DNA of 13,220 nt, taken from NCBI RefSeq assembly GCF_020829685.1, contig NZ_JAIVFR010000069.1, positions 1 through 13,220 on the forward strand. The letters are read 5' to 3'. The notes under the pieces are model-generated. The model saw nothing but the letters and a program-made list of their open reading frames with translations. It was not told the origin of the DNA and ran no database searches. The stretch is from Nostoc sp. CHAB 5715 (lineage in GTDB: Bacteria; Cyanobacteriota; Cyanobacteriia; Cyanobacteriales; Nostocaceae). Every line of letters begins with the position of its first letter. Positions within the stretch are counted from its first letter, which is position 1. Of this stretch, positions 1-5,726 are shown in pieces. Position numbers and translations under genes: made by a program.

Positions 1-96
1 GGGGGTGTACCTCTTGTCCTCCAGGATGTGGCGTGCCAGCGCCTCGCGCGGCGCAACCATGCCGTACCTTGAACCAATTTTGAGCGCCAACCCCAT
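1..96 (-). CDS. probable 5' end of a gene running off the left edge
   Basis: The minus strand is open from a stop at 130-132 to the window edge. An ATG at 94-96 gives 32 codons beginning MGLALKIGSRYGMVAPREAL and continuing through ARHILEDKRYTP; a second ATG lies at 58-60. The peptide has a natural mix of charged and hydrophobic residues and looks like real protein, but I do not recognise the family. Bases 1-60 are about 68% G+C by hand count (41 of 60), far above the AT-rich methyltransferase gene next door, so this may be foreign or very differently constrained DNA. An AAGG lies about 9 nt upstream of the ATG at 58-60. With so little sequence, chance openness cannot be ruled out. Confidence 0.35.
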   Translation of the reverse strand, partial: MGLALKIGSRYGMVAPREALARHILEDKRYTP

Positions 97-325
97 CTCT
101 CTCTGTACCTGAACCAACTTCAGGCTTTCCTATTTTGTCGTTCGGTGCTGTTGTAATTTTATTTGCAGCACTCAAGCGCCAACCTCACTCTAGCAGTGCA
201 GTCATACAACAAAAACTGTAGGTAAACAAAGTGATTACTTGAGAATACGGATTGATTTAACTAATTCTGCAAGTCCCCATCTTCAAGGTACTCCTAAGAT
301 GGGGATTGCATAAGCGTATTTGTTT
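97..325. other. intergenic region without a recognised gene
   Basis: No convincing coding sequence was seen between the possible left-edge gene and the methyltransferase. The motif AGCGCCAACC occurs twice (near 84-93 and 175-184). A strong stem-loop at 274-305 is listed separately. The rest shows no structure I can name. Confidence 0.5.
274..305 (-). terminator. stem-loop downstream of the methyltransferase gene
   Basis: TCCCCATCTT (274-283) and AAGATGGGGA (296-305) form a perfect 10-bp stem around a 12-nt loop. It lies 20 bp beyond the methyltransferase stop codon, a natural place for transcription to end. There is no good T-run after the stem on the minus strand, so it is not a textbook intrinsic terminator; it may stabilise the 3' end of the message instead. 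Confidence 0.45.
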
Positions 326-1021
326 TCACAAACTAGTCATAACCTGAGCCAATTGATTAGATAAATCAACTACAGAGTCCTGGCATTTGTTAAATAAAAC
401 GCCAGCTAAAAAATAATAATCACCAGAGTAAAATGCCATGTTGTTTTTTCGGAGTTCTTCTATGTGGTTTTTTACCTTGGGATCGGAGCTATAGTAGCCG
501 AACTGTAAAGGTAACACCATGAAATTTTGAACACTATAACCATTTTCTTTTGCTAAGTTCAGCGTACTTGTTGGATTAGAAAAGCTGGATATTAAAACCA
601 ACACATTTTCATAACCTAACGATAAAAGATCGTTGGTAACTGTGGCTCCATCTATGCCCCCAAATAAGAGTGGCATATAAATATCATTATCTGGTGCGGG
701 GAGATACGGCGGATTGGCTACAAGATACTCGGCATCGGGTTGAGAAGAATTAAACAAACATGAATTATGGATTATGTATTTATTAGTGAGATTATATTCA
801 TCGATAGTTGAATTTGCGACTTTCCATGCAGAGGTATTTAACTCAAATCCTTGAATTACGCCATCAAACTTGTTTTTCAATAAAGAATTAATTACAGGGC
901 TACCATCTCCTGAGCCAAACTCCACAATAGATTCGTAGCTTTTGCAATTTCTGATCACAAAAGTGTCTAAGCAGTTTGAGTAGAAATTAGATTCTTCAGG
1001 GCAAAAAAAGATGTCTTTCAT
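326..1021 (-). CDS. HemK/PrmC-like SAM-dependent methyltransferase
   Basis: This is a Rossmann-fold S-adenosylmethionine methyltransferase. Numbered from the ATG at 1019-1021 (231 residues), the SAM-binding loop reads EFGSGDG (34-40), the acidic end of strand 2 is probably E60 in GFELN, and the catalytic-type motif is NPPY at 103-106. NPPY followed by FGGIDG (120-125) is the pattern of the HemK/PrmC group, which methylates glutamine side chains of release factors; NPPY alone also fits N6-adenine enzymes. The helical N-terminal domain of true PrmC is missing and the protein is shorter than PrmC (usually about 280 residues), so the substrate is unknown. A TTG at 1052-1054 would add 11 residues, but the ATG begins nearer the conserved part. 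The gene is AT-rich and stands alone, with 216 bp separating it from the upstream gene. Confidence 0.8.
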   Translation of the reverse strand: MKDIFFCPEESNFYSNCLDTFVIRNCKSYESIVEFGSGDGSPVINSLLKNKFDGVIQGFELNTSAWKVANSTIDEYNLTNKYIIHNSCLFNSSQPDAEYLVANPPYLPAPDNDIYMPLLFGGIDGATVTNDLLSLGYENVLVLISSFSNPTSTLNLAKENGYSVQNFMVLPLQFGYYSSDPKVKNHIEELRKNNMAFYSGDYYFLAGVLFNKCQDSVVDLSNQLAQVMTSL

Positions 1022-1060
1022 TTGATTGCACTTCAAGGTATAAGGTATAATCAATGTAAT

Positions 1061-1132
1061 AAGAGGTTATTTACTATCTTAATATCAAGACAATAAATAA
1101 CTCTTCCTTTAGTAAAGAAGTTATTACTAAAG
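1061..1132. promoter_or_regulatory. two adjacent inverted repeats upstream of the methyltransferase
   Basis: AAGAGGTTATTTA (1061-1073) pairs with TAAATAACTCTT (1094-1105), with one bulged base. CTTTAGTAA (1107-1115) pairs perfectly with TTACTAAAG (1124-1132) around an 8-nt loop. They lie between the diiron-protein gene (ends 1238) and the methyltransferase start (1021). On the minus strand they would be in the 3' trailer of the first gene or the 5' leader of the second. Whether they end transcription, protect RNA or bind a regulator cannot be told from sequence. Confidence 0.4.
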
Positions 1133-1237
1133 AAATTGGATTTTAGGTAGATTAGCAATAGAATGATTTAGAAATGTGAAATTATAAACGCCAGAAAGAA
1201 TCTGCCATTTTCTAATTTTTTAGATTTCTTAGATTAG

Positions 1238-2488
1238 TCAGGTGGATTGTTTTGCTTCACGTACTGATCGCACAACAGCACTACCCGCGCGATCGCCCAT
1301 TAGTTTCTCCTGGTCATACCCAAGCACTAATTCCCAGGCATCATTGGGATATCGTTCTGCCAAAGGCAAAGCCACATCATCCAACATCCAACGGCCGTGA
1401 CGTTCATCTTCCCTGATGTGCAGTTCCCAATAACCCATCGCCGCCTCTGACAGTCCCAATCGTTGCGCCGCCGCCAGATAGTTTTTGTAAGCCGCAGGGC
1501 CAGCCACCTCAAAATATGTCAACGCACCACAATAACGTAGGAAATAGCGTTTGCGATCGGTCGTCAGAAAGTTATGATTAGCGCAAGCTAGGACTTCCCA
1601 AGGTACTAAATCGAAGTATCCTTCTGGTTCAGTGTTCATCCCAAACTCAGCCAGCATTTGAGCAAAAAATGTAGAGTGCTTGCGGGATAAACGACCATTG
1701 CCGTATTCTTCTAGTAATACTCGCACCAGCGTACACTGCATTTCATTAGCAGCACCACCCAATACGTAGCAAAGACGACTACCTTCAACTAAGCCATCAA
1801 AGGAGCCGATCGCTAGCAGGTGACGATAGCCAGATTCAGTCATTTCCTCCCGAATGTAGCGGCTACTCTCCGACAAAAGCGGATCTAAATCGGCAGATGC
1901 GCGCTCAATTAAAGCTTGTTTTACATCTAATTGTTGCAGTGCAGCCACATCCATTTGTGCCAGTTCCCACTGTTGCCAAGCAGCTTCAATTTGGTCACGA
2001 CATAAGGACAAGTAAAGCGATCGCTCATTGGTATAGTGCCGCAAATCGTCATACCAAAACAGCTTTAGCCGATTAATTCGATAAAGTATCCGTTGAAGAA
2101 AACGATGAGCCTGTTCATCAAAAGCGGCGGGAAACTCCATCCCCTTGTGGGTGGAGAGGGATAGCCGCCCCGCCGCTTGGGGCATTGGGCATTGGGCATT
2201 GGGAATTGGTAATTCTTCCCCATGCCCAAAAACTCCATCCCCTTGTGGGTGGAGTTTTTCATCAGAGCGATCATTTTTATAGGCAGCGCGAATTGACCTT
2301 GAGAGCGCCTGTTCAAACTCAATAGCTATTTCGGGTTTTACATCTAATTGATGATCCAAATCCTCCATTGCTAGCAGTTCTATAAATTGCTCCTCAGCAC
2401 GGTCGTACTTGGTAATTGTTCCTTCTTCTGTTTGCTTACTCTTTTTCGCAGCCCCAGCGTTAGGAAATATAACTAAATTGCTTTGCAT
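1238..2488 (-). CDS. haem-oxygenase-like diiron (iron-containing redox enzyme) protein with in-frame repeat insertion
   Basis: From the ATG at 2486-2488 this protein has 416 residues. It resembles the Haem_oxygenas_2 / iron-containing redox enzyme family, all-helical proteins that bind two irons and carry out oxidations; individual substrates vary and none can be assigned here. The support is LLEEYGNGR (258-266) followed by H271, and later H357, D361 and H364 in an HxxxDxxH pattern typical of the last metal-binding helix. Residues 78-125 are a foreign 48-residue insertion made by a repeat element (separate entry); without it the protein is 368 residues and reads smoothly from NDRSDE into QAHRFLQR. 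The frame stays open upstream to 2710 only because a 9-bp tandem array encodes Leu-Leu-Pro repeats; that start is rejected. GAAGA about 5 nt before the ATG is a possible ribosome site. Metal binding and activity are inferred. Confidence 0.75.
   Translation of the reverse strand: MQSNLVIFPNAGAAKKSKQTEEGTITKYDRAEEQFIELLAMEDLDHQLDVKPEIAIEFEQALSRSIRAAYKNDRSDEKLHPQGDGVFGHGEELPIPNAQCPMPQAAGRLSLSTHKGMEFPAAFDEQAHRFLQRILYRINRLKLFWYDDLRHYTNERSLYLSLCRDQIEAAWQQWELAQMDVAALQQLDVKQALIERASADLDPLLSESSRYIREEMTESGYRHLLAIGSFDGLVEGSRLCYVLGGAANEMQCTLVRVLLEEYGNGRLSRKHSTFFAQMLAEFGMNTEPEGYFDLVPWEVLACANHNFLTTDRKRYFLRYCGALTYFEVAGPAAYKNYLAAAQRLGLSEAAMGYWELHIREDERHGRWMLDDVALPLAERYPNDAWELVLGYDQEKLMGDRAGSAVVRSVREAKQST
2114..2264 (-). 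repeat. composite palindromic repeat inserted in frame, bounded by 7-bp direct repeats
   Basis: Direct repeats TTCATCA (2114-2120 and 2258-2264) bound the element. One repeat plus the insert is 144 bp, exactly 48 codons, so the host reading frame is kept. Inside are: a 10-bp inverted repeat AAGCGGCGGG (2122-2131) / CCCGCCGCTT (2169-2178); within it a 22-bp hairpin whose arms begin CTCCATCC and end GGTGGAG (2135-2156); five heptamers at 2180-2214 (GGGCATT three times, then GGGAATT and GGTAATT); and a second identical copy of the 22-bp hairpin (2233-2254). On the coding strand the hairpins read as Leu-His-Pro-Gln-Gly and Ser-Thr-His-Lys-Gly. The structure suggests insertion of a mobile palindromic element selected to stay in frame, comparable to Rickettsia palindromic elements. 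Confidence 0.8.
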
Positions 2489-2637
2489 GGAATCTTCGTT
2501 AGCATTGGAAAAGTGAGAAATTAGTTTATCTCTAATACTTAACTTCCCACACGAGTAGCTTTCTGTACTCTTTCCCTGGTTATAAAGAAAAATTAAGTCT
2601 AGGGGAACACAGGAAAAGGGGCGCTTTGCTGGGGGCA

Positions 2638-2709
2638 GGGGGAGCAGGGGGAGCAGGGGGAGCAGGGGGAGCAGGGGGAGCAGGGGGAGCAGGGGGAGCA
2701 GGGGGAGCA
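2638..2709. repeat. 9-bp tandem array, 8 perfect copies of GGGGGAGCA
   Basis: Eight exact head-to-tail copies, preceded by a shortened unit at 2631-2637. Because the period is a multiple of three, it keeps every frame open on both strands and creates false Leu-Pro and Ala-Pro-Pro peptides. It lies upstream of the diiron-protein start. Exact repeats like this change length by slippage, so copy number should vary between strains. Confidence 0.95.
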
Positions 2710-2758
2710 AAGAAGAATGATTTATAACTGTATTTGGTAAAAATTAAAATTTGGGAAC

Positions 2759-2874
2759 GAGTCTTTGATACTCGTGAATGAGTCTTTGATACTCGTGAAT
2801 GAGTCTTTGATACTCGTGAATGAGTCTTTGATACTCGTGAATGAGTCTTTAATACTCGCCAACGAGTCTTTGAA
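2759..2874. repeat. 21-bp tandem array, five full copies plus a partial sixth
   Basis: The unit is GAGTCTTTGATACTC followed by GTGAAT. Copies run 2759-2779, 2780-2800, 2801-2821, 2822-2842 and 2843-2863 (last copy diverged: GCCAAC at its end and one internal change), then a partial copy to 2874. Each unit holds GAGT and ACTC as small inverted arms, so the array could form a row of short hairpins. The 21-bp period gives open heptapeptide repeats on both strands (LVNESLI on plus, DSFTSIK on minus), but no gene start or conservation supports translation. Confidence 0.95.
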
Positions 2875-2902
2875 GCTGCTCCCCCTGCTCCCTGCCCCCT
2901 GC

Positions 2903-2944
2903 CCCCTACTCCCCACTCCCCACTCCCCACTCCCCACTCCCTAC
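2903..2944. repeat. heptamer array (TCCCCAC) overlapping the ftsI stop codon
   Basis: Six heptamers: CCCCTAC (2903-2909), TCCCCAC four times (2910-2937) and TCCCTAC (2938-2944). This is the CCCCACT-type short tandemly repeated repetitive (STRR) family of heterocystous cyanobacteria. The last unit contains the complement of the ftsI stop codon TAG (2941-2943), so the array begins inside the gene's final codons. Related C-rich units with CCCCCTG spacing lie just before it at 2880-2902. Confidence 0.9.
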
Positions 2945-4767
2945 GGCACTTCCTTCTGCTGCTCGATCGCCTTAGGCGGAATCTCCTCAAGAGGAATGAG
3001 TGCTTCGATTACGGATTTCACAATTGGGGCGGCGACAGTAGAACCATAAGCACTTTCTCCTTTTGGCTCATCCACCAGGGCGAACACTACATACCGAGGA
3101 GATTCCACTGGCAAAATAGCCACGAAGCTGGTCATTCTAGCACCCTTGATGTAACCACCATTCGGACTAGCTTTTTGGGCTGTACCAGTTTTACCAGCAA
3201 TGCGATATCCCGGAATTTGTGACGCCTTCCCGCTACCTTCATCAACAACAGTTTCCATCATTTCCACAACCTTTTGGGCTGTTGCGGCTGAAAAAATTTG
3301 GCGGGGCATGGTGTGAGTGGGTGAATCATGTATTTGCCCTTTACTATCAATCAGCCCTCGCACTACATGAGGTGTTACCAATTTACCGCCATTGGCTAAA
3401 GCACCGTGCATTTGCACCAGGTGTAACGGTGTCATAGAAAAGCCTTGTCCATAGGAACTAGTAGCTGGTTCTATTGGCGAAGCAATAAATTCTTCTTGAC
3501 TTTTGAGCCGCCCACCAACTTCAAAAGGTAAATCTGTATCAACTTTTTGTCCTAGCCCCAAGCGTTCTAGCCAGTTGTAATAGATTGAAGGCTTTAAGCG
3601 TTGGATAATTTGCACCATGCCAATGTTGCTGGAATATTGCAAAATCTGAGCGATGCTGATTCGCCCATAACCATTATTCATCGCATTTTTGATGGTGTAA
3701 TTAGCTACTCGAATAGAACCGGAGTCATTAAACATATCATCTGCTTTGATGACGCCATTTTCCAGAGCGATCGCTACATTCAAAGGCTTAAAAGTCGATC
3801 CTGGTTCATAAAGATCCGCCACCGTCCAGTTTTTAAATAGGGAGATATTAGCTTTAGCGTATTCATTAGGGTTATAAGTAGGCTGAGAAACGAGGGCGAG
3901 TAAGGAACCATCCAAGGCATCCATCACAATTACCGCTCCACGTTTAGCCTCAAACTTATCCATCTGTTGTTTGAGTGCAACGCGGGCAATTCGTTGCAGA
4001 CGGCTATCAATAGTGAGTTGCAGTCGCAAATCATCAAAATGCAAAAAACCTTCAGGGGCATGATCCGGCATCAAGGCCCCATTACCCGACCGACTGAGGC
4101 GCACCGTTTGCACAGGACGTTCTAGCAACTTTTCTTGAGAGTATTCCACACCTGCTTGACCACGGCGGTCAAGATTCACGTAGCCCACCACATCAGAAAC
4201 CAAATCGTCTGGCGGATAATATCGGGAGTATTTTTCAGCCCACTCCAAGCCATTTAAGCGTAAAGAGATGACGCGATCGATAACTTCTTCCGGGAGGGCT
4301 GGGGCAAGTATAATTCCGCTTCTTTTGCTTTGAAAAGTTTTTACCAATTCAGCAGTATCTTTTGCCAATATTGGGGCAAGTCGCCCTGCCATATCTTCAT
4401 TAGACTTATCAAACAGCTTGGGATGAGCGTACAGAGTATATACAGGAAGGTCAATCGCCAACAAATTACTATTGCGATCTACCACCGGGCGACGGGGCAT
4501 AAAAGGTCGCAAATCCACCATTTGCTGGTTTCGCGCTTGCTGTGTTAACTTTGGCCCCTTGACAATTTGTAAATTATACAATTTAACACCCAACCCCAAC
4601 CCTGCTGCCATTAATACGCCCCATACCATAAACAGTCGGGACTTGGTGTTGGATGTTTGGTCTTGGATATTAGAGGCAAATGTCCCCAACAATCCAGAAC
4701 CCTTCTGTCGCCTTTTAAAGGCTGGATTCCGAAACTTTCTGTTTGTTCTGCTTGGTGATTTTTGCAT
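2941..4767 (-). CDS. ftsI: class B penicillin-binding protein, septal peptidoglycan transpeptidase FtsI (PBP3)
   Basis: FtsI cross-links peptidoglycan stem peptides at the division site, in the cytoplasmic membrane with its catalytic domain in the periplasm. The 608-residue protein has a basic cytoplasmic N-terminus, one membrane segment at about 45-65, and the class B dimerisation-domain motif RRPVVDRNS (92-100). The transpeptidase domain shows all three catalytic boxes: S324-TFK (nucleophile Ser324, Lys327), S379-S-N381 and K526-T-G528. Length is normal for cyanobacterial FtsI and there are no PASTA repeats. The ATG at 4765-4767 has AAAGGAC upstream (8 nt between GGA and ATG), and this ribosome site is itself a unit of a heptamer array. 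The stop codon likewise lies in a second array. The FtsL-like gene 260 bp upstream on the same strand matches the usual ftsL-ftsI order. RodA-partner PBP2 is the main alternative; the neighbour favours FtsI. Confidence 0.93.
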   Translation of the reverse strand: MQKSPSRTNRKFRNPAFKRRQKGSGLLGTFASNIQDQTSNTKSRLFMVWGVLMAAGLGLGVKLYNLQIVKGPKLTQQARNQQMVDLRPFMPRRPVVDRNSNLLAIDLPVYTLYAHPKLFDKSNEDMAGRLAPILAKDTAELVKTFQSKRSGIILAPALPEEVIDRVISLRLNGLEWAEKYSRYYPPDDLVSDVVGYVNLDRRGQAGVEYSQEKLLERPVQTVRLSRSGNGALMPDHAPEGFLHFDDLRLQLTIDSRLQRIARVALKQQMDKFEAKRGAVIVMDALDGSLLALVSQPTYNPNEYAKANISLFKNWTVADLYEPGSTFKPLNVAIALENGVIKADDMFNDSGSIRVANYTIKNAMNNGYGRISIAQILQYSSNIGMVQIIQRLKPSIYYNWLERLGLGQKVDTDLPFEVGGRLKSQEEFIASPIEPATSSYGQGFSMTPLHLVQMHGALANGGKLVTPHVVRGLIDSKGQIHDSPTHTMPRQIFSAATAQKVVEMMETVVDEGSGKASQIPGYRIAGKTGTAQKASPNGGYIKGARMTSFVAILPVESPRYVVFALVDEPKGESAYGSTVAAPIVKSVIEALIPLEEIPPKAIEQQKEVP

Positions 4768-4771
4768 TGGG

Positions 4772-4820
4772 TTTGTCCTTTGTCATTAGTCATTAGTCAT
4801 TAGTCATTTGTCCTTTGTCT
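4772..4820. repeat. seven-unit heptamer array that contains the ftsI ribosome binding site
   Basis: The units on the plus strand are TTTGTCC, TTTGTCA, TTAGTCA three times, TTTGTCC and TTTGTCT. The first begins 4 bp from the ftsI ATG. Read on the coding strand, the first two units give AAAGGAC, a good Shine-Dalgarno match at the right distance, and a second such sequence lies 35 nt further upstream. This is an STRR-type array occupying the translation-initiation region of an essential gene. Confidence 0.9.
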
Positions 4821-4908
4821 TTTAAGTTCTCTTCCTCCTTGGAGTTGGCATCATCACCTAAAACCGACACTCAGACCTCTTTGTTTGTCTGAAACTAATG
4901 ACCAATAC

Positions 4909-4975
4909 TTCGACTCCTTTCGACTTACTTCGACTACGCTACCTCGGCTTTGCTCGGCACAAGTCAGTACAAGTC
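4909..4975. repeat. block of motifs repeating every 10 bp between the ftsL-like gene and ftsI
   Basis: TTCGACT starts at 4909, 4919 and 4929; CTCGGC starts at 4943 and 4953; ACAAGTC starts at 4959 and 4969. All three sets have an exact 10-bp period. CGACTT on the left is the reverse complement of AAGTCG on the right, so the block has rough dyad symmetry. The 10-bp period is close to one DNA turn, as in arrays of protein sites, but the block could equally be a dispersed genomic repeat. Confidence 0.7.
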
Positions 4976-5027
4976 GCTCAAGGCAAGTGCGAGAGTACAA
5001 GTAACCAATGACCAATGACTCTTAACC

Positions 5028-5726
5028 TTAATACCCCAGTGGCGAGAGTGTTTGCTGTTGCGTTTGGGAATTTGGCGTTGTGTTAGACGATGCTGGCTTA
5101 GGACTACGAGATGCTGGAGACAAGAAAATCATCCCTTGAGGAGTCGGCGAAACCAGCCCTGCTGTTGGTTGTTCTGCTTCTTCAGCAATTTTATTTGTCA
5201 GCGTCGCGTTGGTTGTCGTTAGTAGCCGCTCATGACGTTGGAGGTTTTGCAGTCTGCGATATGACTTACTCCAAAGCTCTTGGGAATATACCGTCCAGCC
5301 ATAAACAGCAAGTGTCGATGCTACTAACAAGAACGCCAAAACTGTCGAATAACGGTGAAAACTGTACAAGCGCAGCAACCACAAAGGTGCTGCTCCAGAA
5401 TTCGGCATTATGGGAAAGCGAAGAAAACCTACCCCTGGAGTTTTCTGGTTTGCACTCGACTGCTCATTAAAATTTAGCACTTGTTGTCTACCCAACTGTT
5501 TCACCGATTTGGGCATACCTGCTTTATTTATCGAAGAAACCGCTAGATTTTTCGAGGAACGCTGTCGTCGTTGAGAGGATACTGGTGCAGCTTGGGCAGC
5601 AGGTGTAGAAGCGCTTTGTGCTGCTGATTCTATACGTGCAGAACGTCGCCTCCCTAAAGAAAGGATAGAATCTCGCCCGAACCAAGTACCCCTTGTAGAA
5701 ACAGCAGATTTACGAGCAACTACCAT
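5028..5726 (-). CDS. FtsL-like small bitopic division protein
   Basis: The 232-residue protein has a long basic, Ser/Ala-rich N-terminal tail (1-115), one membrane segment at about 127-147, a short coiled-coil-like stretch (about 148-185, SQELWSKSYRRLQNLQRHER onward) and a low-complexity Pro/Ser/Gln/Thr-rich end. Bitopic topology with a periplasmic coiled coil directly upstream of ftsI is the FtsL pattern; FtsL bridges FtsI/FtsW and the FtsQ-type proteins in the divisome. FtsL is very poorly conserved in sequence, so the call rests on topology and gene order. The cytoplasmic tail is longer than in E. coli FtsL (121 residues in total). PTPQGMIFLSP (193-203) may be a conserved motif. The ATG at 5724-5726 has only a weak ribosome site. 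The alternative is an unrelated cyanobacterial membrane protein. Confidence 0.6.
   Translation of the reverse strand: MVVARKSAVSTRGTWFGRDSILSLGRRRSARIESAAQSASTPAAQAAPVSSQRRQRSSKNLAVSSINKAGMPKSVKQLGRQQVLNFNEQSSANQKTPGVGFLRFPIMPNSGAAPLWLLRLYSFHRYSTVLAFLLVASTLAVYGWTVYSQELWSKSYRRLQNLQRHERLLTTTNATLTNKIAEEAEQPTAGLVSPTPQGMIFLSPASRSPKPASSNTTPNSQTQQQTLSPLGY

Noticed and set aside
2135..2254. Two 22-bp hairpins as a possible CRISPR-like pair
   Set aside because: There are only two copies, they lie in a coding frame with heptamers between them, and flanking direct repeats point to an insertion.
2580..2990. Minus-strand frames of 136 and 71 codons rich in APP and DSFTSIK repeats
   Set aside because: They exist only because tandem arrays with periods 9 and 21 keep frames open; they overlap the ftsI 3' end and lack initiation signals.
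2765..3049. Plus-strand 94-codon frame with LVNESLI repeats
   Set aside because: It is made of the 21-bp array and then runs antisense through ftsI; nothing supports translation.
5111..5470. Plus-strand 119-codon frame
   Set aside because: It is the antisense shadow of the FtsL-like gene, whose membrane helix and context are convincing.
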